Assembly (NCBI GenBank): GCA_021414005.1
Contig: JAIOPH010000027.1
Coordinates: 372,001 to 436,000, forward strand
Source of the DNA: Chthoniobacter sp.
GTDB lineage: Bacteria > Verrucomicrobiota > Verrucomicrobiia > Chthoniobacterales > Chthoniobacteraceae
Length of the DNA: 64,000 nucleotides
Reading direction: 5' to 3'
The stretch's first letter is position 1. Each line of letters starts with the position of its first letter. Below the pieces are notes generated by a model. That model saw only the letters and a list, made by a program, of their open reading frames with translations. It ran no database searches and was not told the DNA's origin. Shown here in pieces: positions 24,621 to 33,407 of the stretch. The position numbers and the translations under genes were made by a program.

Positions 24621-25550
24621 ATGCACGTCATCCTGCTTTGCGCGACCAACCGCGGGCTGCAATTCCTCGGTAAACTGGTGTCCATACTCCCCGCCGGGGC
24701 GCGCCTTTCCATTGTCAGCTTTCGCGAAGAGCCCATCGAGCCGCCATTTCTCGATGCAATAAAAAGCGCCGCGACCGCAGCCGGGGCGCGCTTTTTTGAA
24801 ACGCGCAACGTCGCCGGGCCGCAGATGGCCGCGTTCTGGGCGGACGAGCGCGTGGACCTGATGTTTGCCGTGAGCTGGCGCTACCTGATCCCGCCCGGCA
24901 TCTACGAGCGCCCGCACTTTGGTACCTATGTCTTCCACGACTCGCTGCTCCCGGCATACCGCGGGTTTGCACCGACGGTTTGGGCGATTGCCAACGGCGA
25001 GGATCACACTGGCGTCACGCTCTTCCGCATAGCCGCCGAGGTCGATGCCGGCGACATCGTCGATCAGCGTCGTATCGCCATCGGGCCGGATGACACCATC
25101 GCCGCGGTGATGTCCGCCGTGACGGAAACCTACCTGCATTTGCTCGAGAAAAACTTCACCGCCCTCGCCAGCGGCACGGCGAAGATCACTCCGCAAAACC
25201 ACACCGCAGCGAGCTACACCTGCAAACGCCTCCCTGCCGACAGCGCTCTCGACTGGGCCGCCGGCAGCGCCCGTCTCCACAACCTCATCCGCGCCACCAG
25301 CCGTCCGTACTCCGGGGCGACCACCACACTCGCTACACGGCCGCTAACCGTGTGGGCCGCCGAACGGATCGCGGCGAGAAACTACGTGGGGCGCGTGCCG
25401 GGGCGCGTGACCGAAGTGCTGCCGGGCAAAGGCGCGGTCGTGCTGACCGGCGACGGCGCGCTGCTCGTCACCCGCGTCCAGACGGAAGGCGGTGCGGAAG
25501 TTTGCGCCGCGGATGTGCTCGACAGTCTTTCGATAACCCTCGGCCGATGA
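24621..25550 (+). CDS. Formyltransferase-family protein with altered catalytic triad
   Basis: A 309-residue protein with the methionyl-tRNA/sugar formyltransferase fold. The loop GTYVFHDSLLPAYRG (101-115) aligns with the usual G-x-x-N-x-H-x-SLLPxYRG. His106 and the downstream Asp142 (VDAGD) are kept, but the catalytic Asn is Val104. A C-terminal domain of about 100 residues follows. The family transfers a formyl group from N10-formyl-tetrahydrofolate to amino groups. Here the most likely acceptor would be an amino sugar, as the next gene is an aminotransferase. The ATG at 24621 was preferred to a GTG at 24594. The missing Asn makes the activity uncertain. Confidence 0.8.
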   Translation: MHVILLCATNRGLQFLGKLVSILPAGARLSIVSFREEPIEPPFLDAIKSAATAAGARFFETRNVAGPQMAAFWADERVDLMFAVSWRYLIPPGIYERPHFGTYVFHDSLLPAYRGFAPTVWAIANGEDHTGVTLFRIAAEVDAGDIVDQRRIAIGPDDTIAAVMSAVTETYLHLLEKNFTALASGTAKITPQNHTAASYTCKRLPADSALDWAAGSARLHNLIRATSRPYSGATTTLATRPLTVWAAERIAARNYVGRVPGRVTEVLPGKGAVVLTGDGALLVTRVQTEGGAEVCAADVLDSLSITLGR

Positions 25551-26686
25551 ACCCAATCACCATTCCATTCAACCGACCTTGCCTCGAAGGCATGGAAATG
25601 GAGCACGTCAGCCGCGCCATCCGCCAAGGTCACGCGTCGGGCGACGGGCCTTACAGCAAGCAATGTCAGGCGCTCCTCGAATCAATCCTCGGCGTGGGTA
25701 AAGCGCTCGTCACCACCTCCTGCACGCACGCCCTGGAGATGAGCGCGCTGCTGCTCAATCTCGGTCCCGAAGACGAGGTCATCCTGCCGTCATTCACCTT
25801 CGTCTCCACCGCCAATGCCTTCGTCCTGCGCGGCGCGCGGCCGGTTTTTTCCGACGTGCGTGCCGACACGCTGAACCTCGACGAGACCAAACTTGCCGCG
25901 CTCATCACGCCGCGGACGAAAGCGATTGTCCCGGTGCATTACGCTGGAGTCGGCTGCGACATGGAAAGCATCGGCGCGCTCGCGGCGCAACGCGGCATCC
26001 CAGTCGTTGAAGACAATGCGCACGGACTCTTCGGCCGCTATCGCGGGCGGTTCCTCGGCACCTTCGGCGGGCTTTCGGCACTCAGTTTTCACGAGACAAA
26101 AAACTTCAGTTGCGGCGAAGGCGGCGCATTGCTCATCAACGACCCGCAGTTTATCGAGCGCGCGGAAATCCTCCGGGAGAAAGGCACCGACCGAAGCCGC
26201 TTTTTCCGCGGGCAGGTGGACAAGTATAGCTGGGTCGATCTCGGGTCCAGCTACGTAATCTCCGATCTCCTCGCGGCGTTCCTTTTCGCCCAACTCGAAG
26301 CGCGCGCCAGCATCCAGGCCAAGCGTCAGCGCGTGTGGGAGCGCTATGCCCAGGGCCTCTCCGGCTGGGCGCGGCGCACCGGTGCGCGCCTGCCCGTGGT
26401 GCCGCCGGAGTGCGGGCAATCCTACCACATGTTCCATGTGCTGCTGCCGACGCCCGAGCGCCGCGATGCGCTGCTCACGCACTTGAGGAGCCGCGGGATG
26501 CTCGGAGTTTTCCACTATCTGCCGCTGCATCTTTCTCGCATGGGCCGCACGTTTGGCGGCGAGCCGGGACAATGCCCGGTGACTGAGGACGTGAGCACCC
26601 GGCTCGTGCGCCTGCCATTTTACAACGACCTCTCCGAACAGGATCAGGATCGCGTCATCGCCGCCGTCGAGGAGGTGGGAGCGTGA
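25547..26686 (+). CDS. wecE: WecE-like sugar 4-aminotransferase
   Basis: A 379-residue PLP enzyme that strongly resembles E. coli WecE/RffA. It has IPFNRPCLEGMEMEHV at the start, TSCTHALEMSALLL near 57, PSFTFVSTANAFVLRGA near 81, VEDNAHG with the cofactor Asp156, and the Schiff-base Lys185 in FHETKNFSCGEGG. WecE makes dTDP-4-amino-4,6-dideoxygalactose from the 4-keto sugar. It overlaps the formyltransferase and gmd genes by 4 bases each. If it uses the Gmd product instead, the result would be a GDP-4-amino-4,6-dideoxy sugar like perosamine. RmlA and RmlB are not in the window, so the donor is open. Confidence 0.88.
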   Translation: MNPITIPFNRPCLEGMEMEHVSRAIRQGHASGDGPYSKQCQALLESILGVGKALVTTSCTHALEMSALLLNLGPEDEVILPSFTFVSTANAFVLRGARPVFSDVRADTLNLDETKLAALITPRTKAIVPVHYAGVGCDMESIGALAAQRGIPVVEDNAHGLFGRYRGRFLGTFGGLSALSFHETKNFSCGEGGALLINDPQFIERAEILREKGTDRSRFFRGQVDKYSWVDLGSSYVISDLLAAFLFAQLEARASIQAKRQRVWERYAQGLSGWARRTGARLPVVPPECGQSYHMFHVLLPTPERRDALLTHLRSRGMLGVFHYLPLHLSRMGRTFGGEPGQCPVTEDVSTRLVRLPFYNDLSEQDQDRVIAAVEEVGA

Positions 26687-27681
26687 GTGGCAAAAGCATC
26701 GCACTCATCACCGGCGTGACCGGTCAGGATGGCTCTTATCTCTCCGATTTGCTGCTCGCCAAGGGCTACGAAGTCCACGGCATCGTCCGCCGAACGAGCA
26801 ACCTCCTGCGCTCCCGGGTCGAGCATCTGCGAAACGATCCGGCGATCTACGGACAGCGGTTTTTTCTCCACTACGGCGACCTGAGTGATGCCACCACGCT
26901 TCGCCGGATTTTCCGCAAAGTACGGCCCAGTGAGGTCTATCATCTCGCCGGACAAAGCCACGTCGGGTTGAGTTTCGAGATTCCTGAATCCACCTGCGAG
27001 GAGGTGGCGATGGCGAGCCTCCGGCTCTTCGAAATCTGCCGCGACGAACCGCAGCCGGTGCGGATCTACCATGCTTCGAGTTCCGAGGTTTTCGGAGATG
27101 CCGAGACCGCGCCGCAGCACGAGGGCACGCCGTTTCGCCCGACCAGTCCATATGGCTGCGCCAAGGCGTTCGCCACACAGGTCGCGCATGTTTACCGCGA
27201 AACCTATGGCATGTTTTTGTGCAACGGAATGGCCTACAATCACGAGTCGCCTCGCCGTGGAGAGAATTTCGTGACGCGCAAAATCACCCGGCAGGTCGCG
27301 CTCATCAAACTCGGGCGGGCCAGCGAATTGGTGCTCGGGAACGTGGAGTCGCGCCGCGATTGGGGGCACGCTCAAGACTACGTCGAGGCGATGTGGCTTA
27401 TGCTGCAACATGCCAGCGCTGGCGACTACGTGCTGGCCACCGGAGAAAGCCATTCGGTGCTGGACTTTGCGCGCGCTGCCTTCGCGGTCGTGGATCTGTC
27501 CGCGGACGACTTTCTCCGCCACGACACTGCGCTCGACCGGCGCTCCGAGCCCGCGCGCCTCGTCGGCGACGCCACAAAAATCCGCAACGTGCTCGGTTGG
27601 GTGCCGCAACGCCGCTTCCATGATCTGGTGCGCGAGATGGTGCTCGCCGATCTCGCGTTGCTGGAAAGCAGCACCCTTTGA
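26683..27681 (+). CDS. gmd: GDP-mannose 4,6-dehydratase
   Basis: A 332-residue extended SDR with the clear Gmd signatures GVTGQDGSYL (11-20) and GIVRRTSN (33-40), the catalytic Glu135 in SSSEVFG, Tyr157 and Lys161 in SPYGCAK, and NHESPRRGENFVTRKIT. It converts GDP-D-mannose to GDP-4-keto-6-deoxy-D-mannose, the branch point for GDP-fucose, GDP-rhamnose, GDP-perosamine and related sugars. No GDP-fucose synthase or Rmd reductase is seen next to it. The adjacent aminotransferase might therefore use its product. The start is GTG, overlapping the aminotransferase stop by 4 bases. Confidence 0.94.
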   Translation: MSGKSIALITGVTGQDGSYLSDLLLAKGYEVHGIVRRTSNLLRSRVEHLRNDPAIYGQRFFLHYGDLSDATTLRRIFRKVRPSEVYHLAGQSHVGLSFEIPESTCEEVAMASLRLFEICRDEPQPVRIYHASSSEVFGDAETAPQHEGTPFRPTSPYGCAKAFATQVAHVYRETYGMFLCNGMAYNHESPRRGENFVTRKITRQVALIKLGRASELVLGNVESRRDWGHAQDYVEAMWLMLQHASAGDYVLATGESHSVLDFARAAFAVVDLSADDFLRHDTALDRRSEPARLVGDATKIRNVLGWVPQRRFHDLVREMVLADLALLESSTL

Positions 27682-28568
27682 CAAACGCTCGCTCCATCGT
27701 TCGCGGTTACCTCAACCGCCGTGTCCAGTTTGGCCGCAACACGCTGGAGGCAATTTTCACGCGCCTTTTGGCGGCGCGACAAGTTGTCGAAATCGTCCCG
27801 GGCTTGCGCATGGCGCTCGACCTGCGGAAATCGAATCAGCGCACCCTTTTCTGGTTTCACGAACTCGCTGAGCCGGCACTGCAATGGACGATCCGCAACT
27901 TACTGCCCCTCGGCGGCACCATGGTGGACTGCGGCGCGAATGCCGGACTCATGGGCCTGCTCGCGCTCCATTACCGCTCGGCGCGTGTGTTCTTCATCGA
28001 GGCGCATCCACGACTGCAGGAAACGGTGGAGGCAAATCTGCGGCTCAACGGCTTCGACGACCGCGCGACGATGCTTCGGTGGGCCGCGTCGGACGCCGAG
28101 GGCGAGGCGCAATTCTATCTCAATGAAACCCACGACGGGCTCCATTCGCTCGCCATGCAATCCGGCCAGTCCGTGACCGTGCGTACGCGACGGCTGGATA
28201 CGCTTTTCACCGAGGGCCTCGTCGAGCGCATCGACTTCCTGAAAATTGATACGGAAGGGCATGATTTCACTGTGCTCACCGGGCTCGGAGAGCACCTCAC
28301 GCCAACGCGCGTTCCGCGCATCTACGTTGAGACCGGCGCGGCGCTGACCCCAATCGCCGCTCTGCTGCAGTCCTGCGGCTACGAAGGTTTTTCCGCATTG
28401 CGCCACACGCTCGATGCCCTCCCGGCCCGTCGCCGCGCCGAAGCGGGCGGTGCGCAGCTGCGGCACTTCGAGCCGCTCGGCGACCGCGCGAAAAACGTCC
28501 TTTGGCTCCCAGCGGACTCCCCGGAGGCCAAGCATCTGCGCAAACTCGCGTCGGCCGCCTCTCGATGA
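27678..28568 (+). CDS. FkbM-family methyltransferase
   Basis: A 296-residue methyltransferase of the FkbM family, larger than the one encoded at 18972. Motif I MVDCGANAGLMGL is near residue 82, FFIEAHPRL follows, and the FLKIDTEGHD motif is near 190. An N-terminal segment of about 75 residues and a C-terminal tail with a second Rossmann-side helix extend it. It starts with a rare TTG that overlaps the gmd stop (TTGA). The likely job is O-methylation of a sugar hydroxyl, perhaps of the 6-deoxyhexose made through Gmd. Confidence 0.83.
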   Translation: MTNARSIVRGYLNRRVQFGRNTLEAIFTRLLAARQVVEIVPGLRMALDLRKSNQRTLFWFHELAEPALQWTIRNLLPLGGTMVDCGANAGLMGLLALHYRSARVFFIEAHPRLQETVEANLRLNGFDDRATMLRWAASDAEGEAQFYLNETHDGLHSLAMQSGQSVTVRTRRLDTLFTEGLVERIDFLKIDTEGHDFTVLTGLGEHLTPTRVPRIYVETGAALTPIAALLQSCGYEGFSALRHTLDALPARRRAEAGGAQLRHFEPLGDRAKNVLWLPADSPEAKHLRKLASAASR

Positions 28569-30262
28569 AACGTCTCCTTTCCCAGCTGAAAACGCGCGCG
28601 CTCGCGCCGTTTCAGCGCCCGCCCAACTGGCACACCGATTGGCGCGCCATTCTACAGCGGGATCAGCCTGCCTGGGCGGACGCGCGCGCGGCGGCAAGAG
28701 GACCACGCGTTTTGATCGCCACGAGCATGGGCGGGTTCTACGCGGGCGCGACCGCGGAATCCATGCTTGCGGTCGCGCTCACCCTGCGCGGCGCGCGTGT
28801 CGAGATTTTGTTGTGCGACGAATTTCTCCCGGCTTGCCAGCAAGCGCAGATCGGGCACTTCGCGGACATTTCGGACTACGGCCGCAGCGGACCGACCGGG
28901 GAACTATGCGCGGCCTGCTACCGGCCGGCACGGGCGATGTATGAAGGACTCGGGCTGAAGGTGCATCGCTACAGCGATTCGGTGACGCGGGCGGAGCGGG
29001 ACGATGCCGAGCGCATCGCTGCGAAGATACCGCATGCGGAAATCGCCACCTTCCGTTTTCGCGACATGGCCGTGGGCGAGCACGCGCTCGCCGGTGCGCT
29101 GCGCTTTTTCGCCAAGGGCGTGCTCGACGAGACGTCCGTGGCCGAAGCGGTGCTGCGGCGCTACCTCGCGGCGGCCATTCTCACAGCCTGCGCGGCGGAC
29201 CGGCTGTTTACCGAAGGTGGCTTCGAGGCGGCGTGTTTCAACCACGGCATCTACGTACCGCAGGGGCTCATCGGCGAGGCGGCGAGGGCGCGCGGCGTGC
29301 GCGTAGTGAATTGGAATCCGGCCTATCGCAGGCAGTGCTTCATCTTCAGCCACGGCACCACGTACCACCACACGCTCATGGATGAGCCGACGTCCGTCTG
29401 GTCGGAAATGCCGTGGACGGAGAAGATGGAGGCGCGGCTCACGGACTACCTCCAAAGCCGCTGGCACGGCACGCAGGACTGGATCTGGTTTCACGAAAAG
29501 CCGCAGTTCGAAATCGCCGAAATCGCCCGCAAAATCGGCGTCGATTTTTCGAAGCCGTGCATCGGACTGCTCACGAATGTGGTTTGGGACGCGCAGCTCC
29601 ATTATCCCGCGAATGCTTTTCCCAACATGCTCGAATGGATCATGGAGACGATTCGCTACTTCGCGCGCCGACCGGAATTGCAGCTCGTCATCCGCGTCCA
29701 TCCGGCGGAAATCCGCGGCACCGTGCGCTCGCGTCAGCTCGTCGCCGAGGAAATTGCCCGCGCTTTTCCCGAGCTGCCGCCGAATGTTTTCGTCATCGCG
29801 CCGGACAGCGACGTGAGCACGTACGCGGCAATGCTGCAATGCGACAGCGTGATCATCTACGGCACGAAGACGGGCGTTGAACTGACGAGCATGGGCGTGC
29901 CCGTCGTCGTAGCGGGCGAGGCATGGATCCGGAACAAAGGCGTCACGCTCGATGCGCGCTCGGCGGCGCATTATTTCGAGTTGCTCGACCGCCTGCCGCT
30001 GGGAAAACGCATGGACGATGATGCCGTGCGCCGCGCACGGAAATACGCATTCCATTTCTTTTTCCGCCGCATGATCCCGCTCCCGATGATGCAGACGGCG
30101 GAGGGCAAGTCGCCGTTCCGCGTGGCGATTCAAAGTATCGGCGAGCTGCGCCCCGGCGCGAACAAAGGGTTGGACGTGATCTGCGACGGCATCATCAGCG
30201 GCTCGCCGTTCGTCTATCCGGCAGAGGAAGACGCGGTGAAAACAGCGGAGGTCGCCCCGTGA
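28565..30262 (+). CDS. Putative GT-B glycosyltransferase, capsule-transferase-like
   Basis: A 565-residue soluble protein without a named family in my reading. The first domain starts with VLIATSMGGFYAGATAES (about 48-65), a Gly-rich loop like the acceptor side of GT-B enzymes. A short Cys-containing stretch (TGELCAACYRPA) follows. The second domain has CIGLLTNVVWDAQLH, LVIRVHPAE and, near 425-460, STYAAMLQCDSVIIYGTKTG with GVPVVVAGEAW. That late block is like the donor-binding side of KpsS/LipB or CDP-glycerol transferases. It overlaps both neighbouring genes by 4 bases. The sugar transferred is unknown. Confidence 0.6.
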   Translation: MKRLLSQLKTRALAPFQRPPNWHTDWRAILQRDQPAWADARAAARGPRVLIATSMGGFYAGATAESMLAVALTLRGARVEILLCDEFLPACQQAQIGHFADISDYGRSGPTGELCAACYRPARAMYEGLGLKVHRYSDSVTRAERDDAERIAAKIPHAEIATFRFRDMAVGEHALAGALRFFAKGVLDETSVAEAVLRRYLAAAILTACAADRLFTEGGFEAACFNHGIYVPQGLIGEAARARGVRVVNWNPAYRRQCFIFSHGTTYHHTLMDEPTSVWSEMPWTEKMEARLTDYLQSRWHGTQDWIWFHEKPQFEIAEIARKIGVDFSKPCIGLLTNVVWDAQLHYPANAFPNMLEWIMETIRYFARRPELQLVIRVHPAEIRGTVRSRQLVAEEIARAFPELPPNVFVIAPDSDVSTYAAMLQCDSVIIYGTKTGVELTSMGVPVVVAGEAWIRNKGVTLDARSAAHYFELLDRLPLGKRMDDDAVRRARKYAFHFFFRRMIPLPMMQTAEGKSPFRVAIQSIGELRPGANKGLDVICDGIISGSPFVYPAEEDAVKTAEVAP

Positions 30263-31683
30263 GCGAAACCACCGCTGCAGCTGAGCGTGCGTCGGCAGGC
30301 GCTGCGCACCGGGCCTGCCGGCTCGGCATAGCACTCATGGGCAAGGGCGCGACGAATCATCTGCATCGGCCCGGCGTCGTGGAGGCGCTGCGAGCGCGTG
30401 GAATCAAAATCAGTTTCCTCGTGCGATCGGACTACGCGGCGTTACTCGCGCGCTTGCCCGGCGCGGAATACCGCGCCTGCTCGGTCGATTTGGGAGACGG
30501 CTGGCTCGCGCGTTTGCGCAATTTCGCGCGCTATTTTCGCAGCCTCTATCCGGCGCGCGAAGTCGGCGCGCGCATGCGCTACCGCGTCGCCGCGAGCAGC
30601 GGATTTCTTCCGCGAGCGCTCTACGCCATTGGCAAGCTCGTCGCCCGCAGTCGTAACTCGATGCGTGCCCTGCTCGCCGTCGAGTCGCTGTTTTACCGCG
30701 ATGTACATGTGACCGGTGTGGAGCCACGCGACCTAGATCGGCTGCTCCTCCTCGGCACCGGCACCTATGGCACGGAGTCCGAGGGCGCGCTGACCTGGTG
30801 GGCGCGGCGGCACGGCGTCCCGGTGCTGCATTGCGTGGGCAATTACGACAGCCTTTCGTCCAAAGGATTTCGCGGCGTGCCCGTCGAGCGCCTGCTCGCA
30901 TGGGGTTCGGCGATGCGTCAGGACGCCATTAGTCTCCACGCGATCCCGCCGGAGCGGGTCGTCTCGATTGGTGCGATCCGTTACGACCGCCTGCAGTCGG
31001 AGTGCGAGCCGGACAAAGCGAAATTTCTGCGCGGGTGCGGCCTTGATCCCGCGAAACCGGTGATCCTCTTTGCCGGCTCGACCTTCGAGTTTCATTACTT
31101 CGAGATACTCGAAATATTGCGCCTGCTCCATGCACAAGGCCGCGACTGCCAACTCATCCTGCGCGTCTATCCGAACAAGACGCTCATGGCCTCGCCCTTT
31201 ATCCCCGCACTCATCGCCCACGCGCGCAGCCTCGCGGGCGTGCATGTGAGCGTGGGCGATCCTGATTTCGCCAGCGGCGCGGCGCACCTCGAAGTCCTCC
31301 AGATCGAGGAAACCGAGCTGGGAAACTCGCTCGCGTGGTGCGACCTCGTGATCAATCTCTACTCCACCATCGCGCTCGAAGGCTGCATCTTCGACAAGCC
31401 GGTCATCAATATGTGGTACTTCGGCCGGCACGATCAACGGACGCTGCGCCCGGCGATCGTCGTGGATTACCCGAGCTACCGGCATGTGCGGCGCATGGCG
31501 GCATACGGCGCGGTGAGCGTGGCGGAGAGCCGCACCGACTTGCAGAGGCTCATCGTGGAAAGTCTCGCGCACCCCGAGGCGCAGCGCGCCGCACGGGCGC
31601 GCGCGGTCGAACAGGAGTGTGGGGTTCTCGATGGGCACGCCTGCGATCGGCTCGCGGAGGAGTGCCTCAATTTCCGCCCATGA
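30259..31683 (+). CDS. Putative GT-B glycosyltransferase, CDP-glycerol-transferase-like
   Basis: A 474-residue protein with two Rossmann-like halves. The N-terminal half begins with an Ala-rich stretch and then LGIALMGKGATNHLHRPGVVEAL. The C-terminal half shows VILFAGSTFEFHYFE, LILRVYPNKT, and the late LVINLYSTIALEGCIFDKPVINM, which resembles the donor-binding helix of GT-B enzymes and CDP-glycerol glycerophosphotransferases. The start is GTG, overlapping the previous stop by 4 bases. The N-terminal 20 residues look dispensable, so a later start is possible. No specific acceptor can be named. Confidence 0.6.
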   Translation: MSETTAAAERASAGAAHRACRLGIALMGKGATNHLHRPGVVEALRARGIKISFLVRSDYAALLARLPGAEYRACSVDLGDGWLARLRNFARYFRSLYPAREVGARMRYRVAASSGFLPRALYAIGKLVARSRNSMRALLAVESLFYRDVHVTGVEPRDLDRLLLLGTGTYGTESEGALTWWARRHGVPVLHCVGNYDSLSSKGFRGVPVERLLAWGSAMRQDAISLHAIPPERVVSIGAIRYDRLQSECEPDKAKFLRGCGLDPAKPVILFAGSTFEFHYFEILEILRLLHAQGRDCQLILRVYPNKTLMASPFIPALIAHARSLAGVHVSVGDPDFASGAAHLEVLQIEETELGNSLAWCDLVINLYSTIALEGCIFDKPVINMWYFGRHDQRTLRPAIVVDYPSYRHVRRMAAYGAVSVAESRTDLQRLIVESLAHPEAQRAARARAVEQECGVLDGHACDRLAEECLNFRP

Positions 31684-32312
31684 TCACCGACTTCGTCATG
31701 CTCATCGCCCACCGCGTCACGCGCCCGGTGCGTCTGCATCGCGCGCGCCGTCACACGCCGCTGAAAATCAACTATGGCTGCGGCCAGTCCGCACAGCCTG
31801 GCTACGTGAATGTCGATCTCCGCTGGACGCGCGCGGTCGATGTCTTCGGCGATCTCGAATGGTGCGCGCGGCATTTCACCGGGCTGTGCGACGAGGTCTA
31901 TGTCTCGCACGTCCTCGAGCACTACCGCTCGCCGGGAAAAGCCGGGCGCAACGGCCCCGAAACCGTGCTCGGCGCGATGCGCGCGATCCACCGCATGCTC
32001 AAGCCCGGCGGCCTCGTCCGCGTGGCCGTTCCGGACTTTGGCGCCGTCGCAAAAATCCACGCGGAAGGCCGGATGCCGCTCTATCCGCGGCTGCTCGGGC
32101 GCATCTGCGGCGAGCAGGATTATGCGCAAAACCGCCACCTCTGCGCGTTCGACCGTGCGTTCCTCGAATGGTGTCTCGGCCAAAGCGGGTTCGGCGATTT
32201 CGCCACGTGGGATCCGCGCGACATGGACTTCATTCACGATGCCAGCTTCGACGAACTCGAAGGCACGCGCACGAGCCTGAACGTGACCGCGCGTAAGATT
32301 TCCGCCGCATGA
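31680..32312 (+). CDS. SAM-dependent methyltransferase (COG4627-like)
   Basis: A 210-residue class I methyltransferase. LKINYGCGQSAQPGYVNVDL (about 28-47) is the SAM-binding start, VYVSHVLEHY holds the usual post-III motif, and RMLKPGGLVRVAVPDF is the hallmark strand and turn. It resembles the predicted SAM-dependent methyltransferases often found among glycosyltransferase genes. The ATG at 31680 overlaps the previous stop (ATGA). It is probably one of the sugar O-methylating enzymes of this operon. Confidence 0.85.
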   Translation: MITDFVMLIAHRVTRPVRLHRARRHTPLKINYGCGQSAQPGYVNVDLRWTRAVDVFGDLEWCARHFTGLCDEVYVSHVLEHYRSPGKAGRNGPETVLGAMRAIHRMLKPGGLVRVAVPDFGAVAKIHAEGRMPLYPRLLGRICGEQDYAQNRHLCAFDRAFLEWCLGQSGFGDFATWDPRDMDFIHDASFDELEGTRTSLNVTARKISAA

Positions 32313-33400
32313 AAATACTCATCGACGGCCACATGCTGAAACAGGCGCACGGCGGCGTCAGTCGCGTCTGGCGCGAAACGCTGGGCCGCGTCATTGCGCA
32401 GTGCCCCGCCTACGAGTTCACGCTGTACCTCACAAACCGGGCCCGCAAAGGCGCGCCCACTTCACCGCGAGTCCGGCAGATCATCGAATGGGACTTGCCG
32501 CCCCGCGCATTGTTCAGCGCCTGGAGCCAGTGGCAGGCTCGTCGCACACGCGCGGATATCTTCCACTCGACCTATTACACCGACCCGCTCACGGCGGCAC
32601 GGCGTATCGTAGTGACGGTCTATGACTTCAATCACGAGCGTTTGCCTGGTGTCACCGGCAGCACCCATATGATCGAAAAAAAGCGCGCGTGCATCCAGCG
32701 CGCCGACGCGCTCATCGCGATTTCCGAGGCCACGAAAAACGACCTGATCGAGTTCTGCCGCGTGCGCCCCGAATTGGTCACGGTCATGCCGCTCGCGTGC
32801 AACGAACTCTTTGCCTGCACGCCCACGCTGCCGGATGAAATCGCGGCCTTCATCGCAAAACACCGGCTCCGCCCGCCTTACTGGCTCTACGTCGGAAGGC
32901 GCGGCACCTACAAAAACTTCAGCACGCTTTTGCGCGCCTTCGCCGCCGTAGCCGGAGATACCGGCGGCTCGCTCGTGGTGGCGGGCGGGCGACCGGAGTT
33001 GGAAACGCACGAGATCGAGCTGCTCATTGCGCACCGACTCGAAGACCGCGTGGTCCTGCTGCCCGGTATCTCCGACGATGCGCTTCGCGTGGCCTACGCC
33101 GGTGCCGCGGCGTTCGTTTTCCCTTCGCTCGCGGAAGGCTTTGGCCTGCCCGTGATCGAAGCGATGGGCTGCGGCTGCCCGGTTATCGCCTCCGACATCG
33201 CCGTCTTTCGCGAAGTCGCGGCCGAGGCCGCGCTTTACTTCGATCCGCATGACGTAACCGCTTTGGCTGACGCGATGCGTCGCTCACTTGAGCCCAACGT
33301 GCATGTGCCACTGGTCGCCGCCGGGCGCAAACGTGCAGCTGATTTTTCGTGGGAGAAATCCGCTACCATTCTGCGCGGTGTTTACGAGTCCCTCGCCTGA
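32309..33400 (+). CDS. Glycosyltransferase family 4
   Basis: A 363-residue GT-B glycosyltransferase of family 4. The C-terminal half carries YWLYVGRRGTYKN near 191, then VVLLPGISDDALRVAYAGA, and the nucleotide-binding FPSLAEGFGLPVIEAMGCG near 271, with the E-x7-E pair (Glu276 and Glu284). The N-terminal half has DGHMLKQAHGGVSRVWRE. It should add a hexose or related sugar to the lipid-linked chain on the cytoplasmic face of the membrane. It overlaps the methyltransferase gene by 4 bases and is separated by 7 bases from the next glycosyltransferase gene. Confidence 0.92.
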   Translation: MKILIDGHMLKQAHGGVSRVWRETLGRVIAQCPAYEFTLYLTNRARKGAPTSPRVRQIIEWDLPPRALFSAWSQWQARRTRADIFHSTYYTDPLTAARRIVVTVYDFNHERLPGVTGSTHMIEKKRACIQRADALIAISEATKNDLIEFCRVRPELVTVMPLACNELFACTPTLPDEIAAFIAKHRLRPPYWLYVGRRGTYKNFSTLLRAFAAVAGDTGGSLVVAGGRPELETHEIELLIAHRLEDRVVLLPGISDDALRVAYAGAAAFVFPSLAEGFGLPVIEAMGCGCPVIASDIAVFREVAAEAALYFDPHDVTALADAMRRSLEPNVHVPLVAAGRKRAADFSWEKSATILRGVYESLA

Positions 33401-33407
33401 CGTTCTT

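Noticed and set aside
28904..30334. A 476-codon open frame on the minus strand opposite the GT-B-like gene
   Set aside because: Arg/His/Ala-rich shadow with no motif, and the sense strand gene fits the overlap pattern of the operon.
33288..33407. Upstream start for the glycosyltransferase at 33408
   Set aside because: The extra residues overlap the end of the previous glycosyltransferase in another frame and have no conserved character.
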